A stretch of 64,000 nucleotides of DNA from Phyllobacterium zundukense (GCF_025452195.1 NZ_CP104973.1:3083001-3147000); one strand, 5' to 3'. Shown: positions 22,007-32,141, counted from the stretch's first letter. The notes: generated from the letters alone by a model not told the origin. Numbers and translations are program-made.

Positions 22007-23269
22007 CTACCAGCTACCTCCCTGAAGTTCCGTCAGCTTGGCTTCCAGAAGCTCAAGATTATCGGCAGCAGTTCCGTTACCGGACAACGTATCGTGAACC
22101 GCGCTCCAGAACAGGGACGACACTTCATTGTATTTGACCTTCGTGGGTGCGGATGGACGAGGCACGGACGTCTCGAATACCGGCTTCCAGTTCGTGATTA
22201 CCGGTTGAGCCGCGGCGATATCCTTATCGTCATAGAGAGCCTTCAGCGTAGGCAAATTGGCGATTTCGATCGCCCGTTCCTTCTGTTGTTCAGGCGCAGC
22301 AAGGAATCTGACCAGTTTGATCGCTTCCTCGGGTGATTTTGTATATTTCGAGATCGCGAGATTCCAGCCGCCCAATGTCGCTGCGGAACTTTGCCCCTCT
22401 TTCGAGCTCGGGAGGGTCGTCACGTCGAATTTGCCTTTGATCGCGCTGTCGGGGCCATTACCCAGCGCGTAGGCATAAGGCCAGTTGCGCATGAAGACGG
22501 CATTCCCCGTCTGCCAGACGCCGCGGCTCTCCTCTTCCGTATAGGCCAGGACGCCTTTTGGCGCGATCGTATCGATCCACCCCTTTGCCCGGTCTACTGC
22601 AGTAACCGCTTCGGGATTGTTGATCGAGATCGTGCCGTCGGACTCTATGATCTGGCCGCCTCCCGAAGATTTGATCCATTCGAGCGCGTTGCAAGTCAGG
22701 CCCTCATAGGCGTTACCCTGGAAAACATAGCCATACATGGCCTTGTTGCCAGCCTTGCGCTCGCCCTCCTGGATTTCCTTGGCAGTCGCAGCCATCTCAT
22801 CCCAGGTTTTGGGAACCGGCTTCTTGTATTTCTCCAGCAGATCCTTGCGGTAGTAGAAGGCGGGCGCATCTGTATACATCGGCATGGCAACGAGTTTGCC
22901 ATCAACCGTCTGGCTTTGGATCATTGATGGAAAGTGTTGATCGACGACATCCTTCATGGCCTCTGTCAGATCAAGAAACTGGTCGGCCAATTGCGGCGCC
23001 CAGATCACATCCGTGCGGTAGACATCGATGTCCGTATTCCCTGCAGCAAGCCACAGCCTGTACTGGCCAAACTGATCGGAGCTGTTTGCGGGCATCGCGA
23101 CAATTTTGACTTTATTACCCGTTTCCTTTTCGAAACGGTCGAGCTGCTTGCGCAGGAACTCGCGCCCGTTGCCGGTATCACCCGAGGCGATCGACAGGTC
23201 GGCGGCGAACGCGCCCGAGCAGATAAGCGTGGTAGCCAAAAGGCTGACAAAAATTGATTTCGCTCTCAT
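22007..23269 (-). CDS. thuE: Periplasmic sugar-binding protein ThuE (trehalose/maltose-type)
   Basis: 420 residues. Sec signal peptide at 1-23 (MRAKSIFVSLLATTLICSGAFAA), then a family 1 extracellular solute-binding protein: FEKETGNKVKIVAMPANSSDQFGQY, the DVYRTDVIWAPQLADQFLDLT segment and a C-terminal region with WSAVHDTLSG. It delivers disaccharide (trehalose, and by analogy maltitol or sucrose isomers) to ThuFGK. The start at 23269 follows CGGGAGGAAATC. First gene of the operon, preceded by a LacI-type operator. Confidence 0.93.
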   Translation of the reverse strand: MRAKSIFVSLLATTLICSGAFAADLSIASGDTGNGREFLRKQLDRFEKETGNKVKIVAMPANSSDQFGQYRLWLAAGNTDIDVYRTDVIWAPQLADQFLDLTEAMKDVVDQHFPSMIQSQTVDGKLVAMPMYTDAPAFYYRKDLLEKYKKPVPKTWDEMAATAKEIQEGERKAGNKAMYGYVFQGNAYEGLTCNALEWIKSSGGGQIIESDGTISINNPEAVTAVDRAKGWIDTIAPKGVLAYTEEESRGVWQTGNAVFMRNWPYAYALGNGPDSAIKGKFDVTTLPSSKEGQSSAATLGGWNLAISKYTKSPEEAIKLVRFLAAPEQQKERAIEIANLPTLKALYDDKDIAAAQPVITNWKPVFETSVPRPSAPTKVKYNEVSSLFWSAVHDTLSGNGTAADNLELLEAKLTELQGGSW

Positions 23270-23366
23270 GATTTCCTCCCGTAAATCCAAGTGGAACAAC
23301 GCGTACTGGTGGTGCGCCGTTCCAATTTATGAAAACTCCTCCTCGAACACTTTGAAGCATTGATGC

Positions 23367-23395
23367 AAAATATCAATCCAAAGCGCTTTGGACAA
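23367..23395 (-). promoter_or_regulatory. Predicted thuE promoter with ThuR operator in its spacer
   Basis: Perfect 16-bp palindrome TCCAAAGCGCTTTGGA (23377-23392), a LacI-family operator with central GCGC. On the minus strand a candidate -35 TTGTCC (23395-23390) and -10 TATTTT (23372-23367) are separated by 17 bp, so the operator would block RNA polymerase. The rest of this 322-bp divergent region contains the second operator and no ORF. The promoter boxes are my inference. Confidence 0.65.
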
Positions 23396-23505
23396 AGGGT
23401 GACAAAGGCAGGTCTTACTGTCAAGTTGGAATATGAGATGTCCGCAAAAATCCAGAGAATGAAGCCTGTCTATTTCTACCTGTATCCATCTTGGGTTGAA
23501 ATTAC

Positions 23506-23535
23506 TTTCAAAGCGCTTCGAAATTGCGCTATGAT
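23506..23535 (+). promoter_or_regulatory. Second ThuR-type operator overlapping the predicted thuR promoter
   Basis: An 18-bp palindrome with one mismatched pair (23506-23523, core CAAAGCGCTTCG) shares the AAAGCGCTT core with the operator before thuE. A candidate -35 TTCAAA (23507-23512) and -10 TATGAT (23530-23535) have 17-bp spacing, so the site overlaps the -35. This suggests that ThuR represses itself as well as thuE. Confidence 0.6.
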
Positions 23536-23591
23536 AAGGTATGTGCATGCCCCTCTGATTAAATGAAATTTGCACGCTTGGATCGTCTGAT

Positions 23592-24620
23592 ATGAAACTC
23601 AAGGAACTGGCCGAACAACTTGGGCTCTCGCAAACGACGGTCAGCCGCGCGCTCAATGGCTATCCGGAGGTCAACGAGGCGACACGGGAGCGGGTCAACA
23701 AGGCGGCTCTCAAGTTTGGTTATAGCGCCAACGCCAATGCGCGCCGCCTGGCGATGGGGCGTGTCGGCGCGATTGGAATTGTCGTGCCGATCCACAGCAG
23801 CGAACGTTTCGGCCCGCATACCAGCGAGTTCTTGTCAGGCCTGGCGGAGCGCCTCTCGCGTGACGAAATCGATTTTCTGATCACCCCTCTGATCAACAAT
23901 GACGAGATTTCCGCCTATAGACGTCTGATCTCCAGCAAGCGCGTCGACGCGATGATTGTCTCACATCCTTCCCTTGTCGATGAGCGCGTTGCTGTGCTTA
24001 CGGAAGCCCAATTTCCGTTTGTGCTTCATGGGCGGACAAACATAGACGCGCCGCACGCCTGGCTGGATATCGACAATAAGGGTGCCTTCTATCAGGCAAC
24101 GTCACATCTTCTCGATCTTGGCCACAAGCATATTGCCATGATCGATGGCCTTAAGGGATTCACCTTCTCGGAGCATCGCGAGGAGGGTTATCGTGATGCG
24201 CTAACGGAACGCGGTATTTCGATCGACCCGCATTTTATCGTGCACGACTGTTTTTCCGACGAGATCGGTTTTCGCGAAACCCAGCGTTTCCTGTCCTTGC
24301 AGCCTCATCCAACCGCCATTCTCGCAGGATCGATGATGACCGCATTGGGCGTCTCCCGGGCGATCCGCGCCAAGGGCTACCAGCTTGGCAAGGAAGTTTC
24401 GATCATCGCCCATGATGACGTCTTTCCCTATCTCAATGCCAGCAACATGGTTCCGGCGATGACGACGACACGTTCTTCGATAAGAGCGGCAGGTACGCGG
24501 ATTGCAGAAATGCTTGTCCGCTTGCTCGATGGCGAGCCACCAGAAACCATCCACGAAGTTTGGCCGGTTGAACTGATTCTGCGCCAATCGAGTGGCCCGC
24601 CGGTTATTCCGGCTAAGTAA
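23592..24620 (+). CDS. thuR: LacI-family transcriptional regulator ThuR
   Basis: 342 residues. N-terminal HTH (about 2-24, KLKELAEQLGLSQTTVSRAL) with the LacI hinge NATRERVNKAALKFGYSAN-like segment, then a periplasmic-binding-protein-like sensor domain (from about residue 60). Divergent from thuE with two LacI-type palindromes between them, so it is the likely local repressor responding to trehalose or a derivative. The ribosome-binding site before the ATG at 23592 is weak. It matches the thuR-thuEFGKAB layout of Sinorhizobium. Confidence 0.92.
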   Translation: MKLKELAEQLGLSQTTVSRALNGYPEVNEATRERVNKAALKFGYSANANARRLAMGRVGAIGIVVPIHSSERFGPHTSEFLSGLAERLSRDEIDFLITPLINNDEISAYRRLISSKRVDAMIVSHPSLVDERVAVLTEAQFPFVLHGRTNIDAPHAWLDIDNKGAFYQATSHLLDLGHKHIAMIDGLKGFTFSEHREEGYRDALTERGISIDPHFIVHDCFSDEIGFRETQRFLSLQPHPTAILAGSMMTALGVSRAIRAKGYQLGKEVSIIAHDDVFPYLNASNMVPAMTTTRSSIRAAGTRIAEMLVRLLDGEPPETIHEVWPVELILRQSSGPPVIPAK

Positions 24621-24670
24621 CAGCTGACCCGCGTTTCTCGGCTTCCATACACCACATATTAATCCTTGTG

Positions 24671-24711
24671 GAACACAACTGGAACAGATAGTGTTTGTTC
24701 TGGTTTTGTTT
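24671..24711 (+). promoter_or_regulatory. LexA (SOS) boxes upstream of lexA
   Basis: GAAC-N7-GAAC at 24671-24685 exactly fits the alphaproteobacterial SOS box. A weaker GTTC-N7-GTTT follows at 24697-24711. They lie 28-68 bp before the lexA start, the expected position for autorepression. Confidence 0.8.
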
Positions 24712-24738
24712 TTTCCGATTCCACGCAAAGGATCGCCG

Positions 24739-25459
24739 ATGCTCACGCGTAAACAACATGAACTTCTGCTCTTCATCCACGAGCGTTTGAAGGAGACAGG
24801 CATCCCGCCTTCGTTCGACGAGATGAAGGATGCATTGGATCTGGCCTCGAAATCCGGCATACACCGGTTGATCACTGCCCTGGAAGAGCGCGGCTTCATT
24901 CGCCGGCTTGCAAACCGTGCAAGAGCGCTGGAAGTTTTGCGCCTGCCGGACTCCATCGCTCCCGGCCTCAACGCTCAACGGAAATTCTCGCCGAGTGTCA
25001 TCGAGGGAAGCCTTGGCAGAAATGTCGCCCCCGCCCGGCCACAAGCGCGTTCCTCCGACGATATAAGCGCGTCGACGGTCGTCAGCATCCCGGTCATGGG
25101 CCGCATTGCCGCTGGTGTGCCGATTTCCGCTATCCAGAACCAGACCCATATGATCGGCCTGCCCCCGGACATGATAGGGAGCGGCGAACATTACGCGCTT
25201 GAAGTCAAAGGCGATCTCGATGATCGAGGCCGGGATTTTCGATGGGGATACTGTCGTGATCAAGCGCGGTGATACTGCCAATCCGGGCGAGATCGTTGTC
25301 GCACTGGTCGATGACGAAGAGGCAACGCTCAAGCGCTTCCGCCGTAAAGGAGCGTCGATTGCCCTCGAAGCGGCAAATCCAGCCTATGAGACGCGGATTT
25401 TCGGCCCGGATCGCGTTCAGGTTCAGGGTAAGCTTGTCGGTCTTATAAGACGATACTAA
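24739..25459 (+). pseudogene. lexA: LexA repressor, reading frame broken by one extra base at the catalytic serine
   Basis: Two overlapping frames together encode a full LexA of 239 residues: winged HTH at 1-65 ([20 protein letters not shown]), the Ala125-Gly126 self-cleavage site in GRIAAGVP, and the S24 peptidase domain. The first frame runs to ALEVKGD and then shifts to LDDRGRD and stops at 25272 (177 codons). Removing one base (T25215 or C25216) restores [14 protein letters not shown], the GDSM motif with the catalytic Ser160, and the frame then runs to 25459 with the catalytic lysine in EEATLKRF. As written, the product keeps the DNA-binding domain but loses Ser, Lys and the dimerisation domain. 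This is a sequencing error or a genuine lesion; AAGGATCG precedes the ATG and the SOS boxes are intact. Confidence 0.93.
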
Positions 25460-27935
25460 CAATCGCCGGGCTTTTCGCAGCCCGACGTCTGATTCCGGGC
25501 GGCATTGACACGTTTACGGGATTTGTAATCCTCGATGTTGCGCGCGGCACGCGAATACATTCGATAAGCGTTCCATGGACGGACCGGTGGTCCTACGGCA
25601 TAATTGATGATGACGGACTGAAGGCGACGGGCGCGAGAAGAGTTTGCCTCGGCGAGGAATGCTTGCGAACCATTTTCGCGGTCTGTGGAAGGTAGCCGAA
25701 CAGGTTCGTGTGAATTCAGGCTAATCTCTGCGGTACCGTGCAACGCGAGATCGCGCTTGGTTAGTACGAGTATGTTCTTATCCTCGCATATCGCGGTTCC
25801 GGTCGAATACGCCAGGATAACAATATCTCCCTCGCCGCACGCAGCTTGCCTCCGTCCAGCCTCGTCCGTATAGGCGATTATCAACCCTCCCGGCTCGCGT
25901 GCAGTGCAAACTTTTTCAACACACTCAAACTGCATTTCTTTAGAAGGTGCGCCGGCCTTCGACGGTTTTACCACCTCGTTTATGCCATAGCCCTGCTGCC
26001 AATTGTTTAGAGTGAACGCGCTGCCGGATGCTCGATTGACCGCCAGATTGCTGTCATCTGTACGCAGTGCGACCAGTTTTCCGTCCTCTGAAACAATGAT
26101 CTGCGGCTCCTGCGCTCGCATCATCATAAACGCCGCGCCTAACAATAAGGGTATGCCGCACAGCCGCAGACGCGTCGATAGGCACAGCAACATCACAAGG
26201 CCAATGCTCATCAGGATCAAAGTACCTTGCGGCATAAGGCCTAAATTGCCGCTGGGAGAGCGCGACGCGACCATTTTTGCAAGCGCAATGACGACCTCGA
26301 TGCCCCGTCCCATGACTGTAAACGGTAGCCAATCCAGATCGAATGGCATGGCCAGCAAACCGAGCACGGCAAATGGCATGACAAACACTGAAATGACCGG
26401 CAGCGCGAGAGCGTTACCGATAAGGCCGAATGGCGCCGTATTGTTGAAATGATAAGCCGCAAAGATTGAGCTCGCGGTCCCGGCTACCACTGATGTCATG
26501 GCAATAGTGCCTATGTGGTTCACGGCCTTGATCGGCAACGCTAAAACCAAATGATTGGACGCACCTTTCTGGAAGGCAAGTCTTCCCTGACGCCGGGACC
26601 ACCAGCTATAAAATGCAATCAAGGCGGCAGTTGCCGAATACGACATCTGAAAGCTTGGACCAAGGATTTCGTGCGGTGATATCGCCGTGGTGATCAACGC
26701 CGCAATAGCGAGATTGCGCATCGATATAGCCGCCCGGTCAACAGTCACAGCCAGGAGTATCACAGCGAGCATGACGAAGCTGCGCTGGGCCGCGACGTCT
26801 GAGCCCGACAGCAGCAAATAGAATGCGGAGCCCACCAAGGCGATCACCGCCGAGAGTTTCTTCACGGGAAACCGCGCCGAAAAACCGGGGAAAAATGCCA
26901 TGATCGCGCGTAGCGAGCCGATGATCGTTGCCGCTACCAGTGCCATGTGGAAGCCGGAGATCGACAGGATATGTGAAAGTCCGCTCAAGCGGAAAGCGCT
27001 GTTGGTGGCGTCGCTGATACCATCGCGCTGGCCGGTGATCAGCGAGGCAGCGATGTCACCCGGTTCGCCTCTGATATTGCGTAGAATGCGCTGGGTGAGT
27101 TGCTGCCTGATATTTGCAATCGCCAGCAAGATTGTAGCAACTGGTCCTGTGTCCGAAGCCACAGGCAGTGTTTCGAGCTTTCCCAGCACAAATCCACTCG
27201 CGCCGACACCCCTGTAGTAGTTATAGAAGGCGAAATCATAATTACCCGGCCGCATCGGGCCTGACTGCGGTCGCAGGTGGACGAGGCCTTTGAGACCATC
27301 GCCGACCTTCAGGTTGCGGGGCACTGATCTCGCCGAAACAACCACGCGGTTGGACCGCATTTTAGTGCCGGTCGTACTGTGGACATCACATCCACTGTAA
27401 GACGCCACCCGCCCTTGGCATCTCGCGACATCGCTTTTACACGGCCCGACATCCGCACCGTGACTTCCGAGCCGAGCATTCGGGTTCCGGCCCGGATCGT
27501 TTCGACTTTGCCAAATAGCATGCCGGCCACAAGTGCGATCGCGAATAGAAGAACAAGCCGCATCACGGGTCGCGCCTGCGCCAAGGCATGACAACCGACG
27601 AGAAAAGTCATGCCCGAAAGGATGGCACTGAGCCTCGGTTCGACAGCCGCATTAAAATAGAAAATCGCACCGACACCCGCAAAGACAGGTAAGAACAGAA
27701 ACAGCGTACCGCGATCGACCTCGCAGTTGAATGCTTTGGGAATCGTGAGAGGCAGGGCCTGAAGTTGAGCTCGTGCAGAATTGCCAAGTCCACGTAACTT
27801 GGCGGGCCAGCTTTCTTTTTCAACGACTAGATCACTGGTCCGCGTTTGAGTCGCGATTTCATAGTCACCGCCGCTGTCGGGACGGAGAAAAAACTGCTGT
27901 TCCCTGGTCTTTGTTCTGGTAGCAGGACCTTCCAT
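25456..27935 (-). pseudogene. comEC: ComEC/Rec2-family DNA-uptake membrane protein, one-base frameshift near residue 192
   Basis: Two minus-strand frames cover one gene of about 826 codons. The N-terminal part (27935 to about 27360) has the DUF4131-type region with two to three membrane helices and ends DVMSTVRPALK. The second frame resumes with MRSNRVVVSARSVPRNLKVGD and carries LRPQSGPMRPGNYDFAFYNYYRG, the competence-domain motif LSHILSISGFHMALV and many helices; the C-terminal part is a degenerate β-lactamase-like region. Adding one T to the run at 27360-27363 (A4 to A5 on the coding strand) joins the frames. As written the first frame ends at 27309. The 3' end overlaps the lexA stop by two bases. 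ComEC moves single-stranded DNA through the inner membrane. Confidence 0.88.
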
Positions 27936-28048
27936 TTGCTTTCCGGTTCTGCAAGTGCCCTTGCACAGCAGCGGTGCTATGCTACATGAACGCCAGATCA
28001 ATTCGATTGGACGTTCGGCTAATACGCCGGGCATCTGCTGGAGAACTT

Positions 28049-29476
28049 ATGTCATCTTCTGTTGTCACCCGTTTCGCACCCTCTCCGACCGGTTATCTGC
28101 ATATCGGCGGGGCCCGCACTGCCCTGTTCAACTGGCTTTATGCCAAGCATACGGGCGGCAAGATGTTACTGCGCATCGAGGACACCGATCGGGAACGCTC
28201 TTCGGAAGCAGCCGTAACTGCCATTCTCGACGGTCTAAAGTGGCTGGGTCTTGATTGGGATGGCGATGCTGTGTCGCAATATGAGCGCGCACCGCGCCAT
28301 CGCGAAGTTGCAGAGGAGCTCGTCAGCAGGGGTAGGGCCTATTATTGCTATGCTTCACAGGTCGAGCTTGAGGAAATGCGCGAGAAAGCCCGTGCGGAAG
28401 GCCGTCCGCCGCGTTATGACGGCCGCTGGCGGGATCGCGATCCCAAGGAAGCGCTTGAAGGCATTAAGCCGGTCATCCGCATCAAGGCGCCTCAGGCGGG
28501 TGAAACACTCGTTCGCGACCAGGTTCAGGGCGACGTCAGGTTCCCCAACAAGGACCTCGACGATTTCATCATTTTGCGCTCTGACGGCAATCCGACCTAC
28601 ATGCACGCTGTCGTAGTAGACGACCATGACATGGGCGTCACCCATATCATCCGTGGCGACGATCATTTGACCAATGCGGCGCGGCAGACGGTGATCTACG
28701 ATGCGATGGGTTGGGAAGTGCCGGTCATGGGTCACACTCCGCTCATTCATGGTGCCGATGGCGCAAAATTGTCGAAGCGGCATGGAGCGCTTGGAGTGGA
28801 AGCCTATCGCGCCATGGGCTACCTGCCGGCAGCGCTACGCAACTATCTTGTTCGTCTCGGCTGGAGCCATGGTGACGACGAGATCATGTCCGATGAACAG
28901 ATGATCCAATGGTTTGAAATCTCGGATATCAACCGGGGCGCATCGCGCTTCGATTTCCAGAAGCTCGAGGCAATCAATGGCCACTACATGCGCATCTCCG
29001 ACGATGCAGACCTGGTCAAGGCCATGATCGATATATTGCCGGAAATCGAGGGTGGCGCCGAGATGCTGTCGCGATTGGATGACAACACGAAAAAGCAATT
29101 GCTCGCCGCGATGCCGGGTCTGAAGGAGCGTGCGAAGACATTGGTCGAGCTCGCAGATAGCGCAAAATATCTTTTCGCAAAGCGGCCGCTTGCGCTTGAT
29201 GAAAAAGCGTACGGCTTGCTTAACGAGGAGGGCCGGAGCATTCTTTTCGGCGTACTTCCGGACCTTGCCGCGGTTGATGAATGGAGCGCTGAACCGCTGG
29301 ATGCTGCAGTGCGGGCGTATGCGGAAAAAACCGGTCTGAAGCTGGGTAAAATCGCACAACCTTTGCGAGCCGCTTTGACGGGAAGAGCAACGTCTCCGGG
29401 TGTTTTCGATGTATTGGCAGTCTTGGGAAGAGAAGAGTCCCTTGGCCGCATAGAGGATCAGGCAAAAGGGCAATAG
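28049..29476 (+). CDS. gltX: Glutamyl-tRNA synthetase
   Basis: 475 residues. Class I synthetase: [16 protein letters not shown] (HIGH-type site, His18) and [11 protein letters not shown] (KMSKS-type site, about residue 240), with a C-terminal anticodon-binding region. Charges tRNA-Glu (or tRNA-Gln for amidation). The ATG at 28049 is preceded by GGAGA. It is divergent from comEC across 113 bp; gltA follows 144 bp later. This copy lies beside gltA, as in Brucella, where two gltX genes occur. Confidence 0.97.
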   Translation: MSSSVVTRFAPSPTGYLHIGGARTALFNWLYAKHTGGKMLLRIEDTDRERSSEAAVTAILDGLKWLGLDWDGDAVSQYERAPRHREVAEELVSRGRAYYCYASQVELEEMREKARAEGRPPRYDGRWRDRDPKEALEGIKPVIRIKAPQAGETLVRDQVQGDVRFPNKDLDDFIILRSDGNPTYMHAVVVDDHDMGVTHIIRGDDHLTNAARQTVIYDAMGWEVPVMGHTPLIHGADGAKLSKRHGALGVEAYRAMGYLPAALRNYLVRLGWSHGDDEIMSDEQMIQWFEISDINRGASRFDFQKLEAINGHYMRISDDADLVKAMIDILPEIEGGAEMLSRLDDNTKKQLLAAMPGLKERAKTLVELADSAKYLFAKRPLALDEKAYGLLNEEGRSILFGVLPDLAAVDEWSAEPLDAAVRAYAEKTGLKLGKIAQPLRAALTGRATSPGVFDVLAVLGREESLGRIEDQAKGQ

Positions 29477-29620
29477 CACGTAAATTTGAGCTCATTTTTG
29501 CATTGCAACATCGTGCCTTTCGAGTACGGTGTCGTGCCTGACAAGATAAGATTGTGGCCTCATTCGAGGTAGATGCTTTTGCGCTGGATCAGCGCAAGTC
29601 GAAGCAAGAAAGGAACGGCA

Positions 29621-30913
29621 ATGTCTGAAAACAGCGTCAACATCGACCTGAATGGTCACGAATTCTCCTTACCTATTAAAAAGGGGACCATTGGACCGGA
29701 TGTCGTGGACATTGGGACATTATATAAGAACACCGGCGCCTTCACGTATGATCCGGGGTTCACATCCACCGCTGCTTGCGAGTCGCAGATCACCTATATC
29801 GATGGCGACGAAGGCATCTTGCTGCATCGCGGTTACCCGATCGAACAGCTGGCCGAACACGGCGATTTTCTTGAAGCCTGCTATCTGTTGCTCTACGGCG
29901 AATTGCCGACAAAGAGCCAGAAGGCGGACTTTGACTTCCGCGTAACCCGGCACACTATGGTGCACGAGCAGATGTCGCGCTTCTTCAGTGGTTTCCGCCG
30001 CGATGCGCATCCAATGGCCGTCATGGTCGGCTGCGTCGGCGCCCTGTCCGCGTTCTATCACGACTCGACGGACATTTCCGATCCGCATCAGCGCATGGTC
30101 GCTTCGATCCGTATGATCGCGAAAATCCCGACCCTTGCCGCGATGGCTTATAAATATCATATCGGTCAGCCTTTCGTTTACCCGAAGAACAATCTCGATT
30201 TCGCGACGAACTTCCTTCACATGTGCTTCGCTGTTCCCTGTGAGGACTACGTGCCAAATCCGGTTCTTGCACGCGCAATGGATCGCATTTTCATCCTGCA
30301 CGCCGATCACGAGCAGAATGCATCGACGTCCACAGTTCGTCTGGCGGGTTCGTCGGGCGCTAACCCATTCGCTTGTATTGCAGCGGGCATTGCCTGCCTC
30401 TGGGGTCCGGCTCATGGCGGTGCCAATGAAGCAGCGCTGCAGATGCTCGGTGAAATCGGCACCATGGATCGCATTCCCGAGTTCATCAATCGCGCCAAGG
30501 ACAAGAACGATCCGTTCCGCCTGATGGGCTTTGGTCATCGCGTCTACAAGAACTACGATCCGCGCGCGAAAATCATGCAGCAGACAACGCGCGAAGTGCT
30601 CGCCGAACTCGGCATCAAGGATGACCCGCTACTTGACGTTGCCATGGAACTTGAGCGTATTGCGCTAACCGATGAATATTTCATCGAAAAGAAGCTTTAT
30701 CCAAACGTCGACTTTTATTCCGGTATCACATTGAAGGCGCTTGGCTTCCCCACCACCATGTTTACGGTGCTGTTCGCTGTTGCGCGCACCGTCGGCTGGA
30801 TTGCCCAGTGGAAAGAAATGATCGAAGACCCGCATCAGAAGATTGGCCGCCCGCGCCAGCTTTATACAGGTGCAACGCCACGCGATTATGTAAGTGTCGA
30901 AGATCGCAAATAG
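29621..30913 (+). CDS. gltA: Citrate synthase
   Basis: 430 residues, type II (Gram-negative) citrate synthase. Condenses acetyl-CoA and oxaloacetate at entry to the TCA cycle. Motifs: [31 protein letters not shown] (catalytic His), [14 protein letters not shown] (catalytic His) and [16 protein letters not shown] (catalytic Asp). The ATG at 29621 follows AAGGAACGGCA. Ends 18 bp before a strong bidirectional terminator shared with convergent lpxB. Confidence 0.98.
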   Translation: MSENSVNIDLNGHEFSLPIKKGTIGPDVVDIGTLYKNTGAFTYDPGFTSTAACESQITYIDGDEGILLHRGYPIEQLAEHGDFLEACYLLLYGELPTKSQKADFDFRVTRHTMVHEQMSRFFSGFRRDAHPMAVMVGCVGALSAFYHDSTDISDPHQRMVASIRMIAKIPTLAAMAYKYHIGQPFVYPKNNLDFATNFLHMCFAVPCEDYVPNPVLARAMDRIFILHADHEQNASTSTVRLAGSSGANPFACIAAGIACLWGPAHGGANEAALQMLGEIGTMDRIPEFINRAKDKNDPFRLMGFGHRVYKNYDPRAKIMQQTTREVLAELGIKDDPLLDVAMELERIALTDEYFIEKKLYPNVDFYSGITLKALGFPTTMFTVLFAVARTVGWIAQWKEMIEDPHQKIGRPRQLYTGATPRDYVSVEDRK

Positions 30914-30930
30914 TCACCATCATATGGTCA

Positions 30931-30957
30931 AAAAAGGCGCCCATCCGGCGCCTTTTT
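30931..30957. terminator. Bidirectional Rho-independent terminator between gltA and lpxB
   Basis: GC stem GGCGCC / GGCGCC (30936-30941, 30947-30952) with loop CATCC, flanked by A5 on the left and T5 on the right. It therefore acts for gltA on the plus strand and for the lpx operon, which ends with lpxB, on the minus strand. Confidence 0.92.
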
Positions 30958-30962
30958 ATTGG

Positions 30963-32141
30963 TCATTTGTGTGTAGCAAATTCCAGCACTTTTTCTGCGG
31001 CAATTTCCCCGGCGGGACGCTCAGTCTGCATCAGCTTCGCAACCTTGTCGAAACTTTCAAGCTGTGCGGCGCGCCGGTGACCTGGAACCAGCAATTGCTC
31101 GATTTGACGGGCAATAGGGCCGGGTCGGACAAAAATATTGAAATATTCCGGAACAACCGGCTCGTCTGCGATGATATTTGGAAGCGCCGCACTCCATACC
31201 TTGATCCTTGGCGCAATAAATGTCCGCGCCAGCCAGTCCGGCTTGTAGGAAAGGACTGTGGGAATACGCGCCAGCGCCAGTTCCAGCGAAACGGTTCCGG
31301 AGGCGGCAAGCGCCGCGTCGGCCTCGGCAAAGGCCTTCAATCTCTCCGCTTCACCAACAACAATGCGAGGCTGTACTTTCCAGCTTGCAGTCAATTGCCA
31401 GACAAGCGGCTCGACCTTCGGCAGGGTTGGCAGAACGACGTTGATGCGATTGCCACGGTTTGCCAAAAGATCGATGGTCTCGCCAAATGGTTCCGCAAGA
31501 CTGATGATTTCGGAGCGCCGAGAACCCGGCAGCACAACAAGATTCTTCTCTGCCCGATCACCGAGACTAGCGTCGCGCGCACGATTTTGTTTTGCGGCTT
31601 CGAGCAACGGCGCATGTGATACCAATCTATGTCCGACATAGGTCGCAGGCGGGCCATTCAGATCCTTCAGGGCCTGTACCTCAAACGGCAGGATCGCCAA
31701 CACATGGTCGATATAAGCGCGCATTGCCTTGGCACGTTCCGGCCGCCAGGCCCACACTGAAGGACTGATGTAATTGATGATAGGGATTGAAGGGTCAGCC
31801 GCCCTCACCTTGCGCGCGACGCGATGGGTAAAATCAGGGCTGTCGATGATCACCAGACAATCTGGCTTCGCTGCGACGATTGCCGTCGAAAGCTGCGAGA
31901 TCCGGCGCAGAAGCTGCGGCAGCTTTTGAACAATCGCACTAAGGCCGACAAGCGCGATTTCATGCTGATCGAACAAGCTGTCGAGCCCGAGTGCGGCAAG
32001 ATGTTCCCCGCCGACACCGGTGAGCGTCACCTCGCCTGCATATTGCCGGCGCAGCGCTTGAACCAGATCGGCGCCCAGCAAATCCCCGGACTCTTCCCCC
32101 GTGACAACGGCAAGGCGCAAGGGTCTTGTCGGGTCGGTCAT
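30963..32141 (-). CDS. lpxB: Lipid-A-disaccharide synthase
   Basis: 392 residues. Glycosyltransferase family 19: joins UDP-2,3-diacylglucosamine and lipid X to form the lipid A disaccharide at the inner membrane. Motifs: VVTGEESGDLLGADL, TGVGGEHLAALGL, YISPSVWAWRPERA and LAASGTVSLELALARIPTVLSY. The start overlaps the lpxI stop by 4 nt (ATGA). Last gene of the minus-strand envelope operon. Confidence 0.97.
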   Translation of the reverse strand: MTDPTRPLRLAVVTGEESGDLLGADLVQALRRQYAGEVTLTGVGGEHLAALGLDSLFDQHEIALVGLSAIVQKLPQLLRRISQLSTAIVAAKPDCLVIIDSPDFTHRVARKVRAADPSIPIINYISPSVWAWRPERAKAMRAYIDHVLAILPFEVQALKDLNGPPATYVGHRLVSHAPLLEAAKQNRARDASLGDRAEKNLVVLPGSRRSEIISLAEPFGETIDLLANRGNRINVVLPTLPKVEPLVWQLTASWKVQPRIVVGEAERLKAFAEADAALAASGTVSLELALARIPTVLSYKPDWLARTFIAPRIKVWSAALPNIIADEPVVPEYFNIFVRPGPIARQIEQLLVPGHRRAAQLESFDKVAKLMQTERPAGEIAAEKVLEFATHK

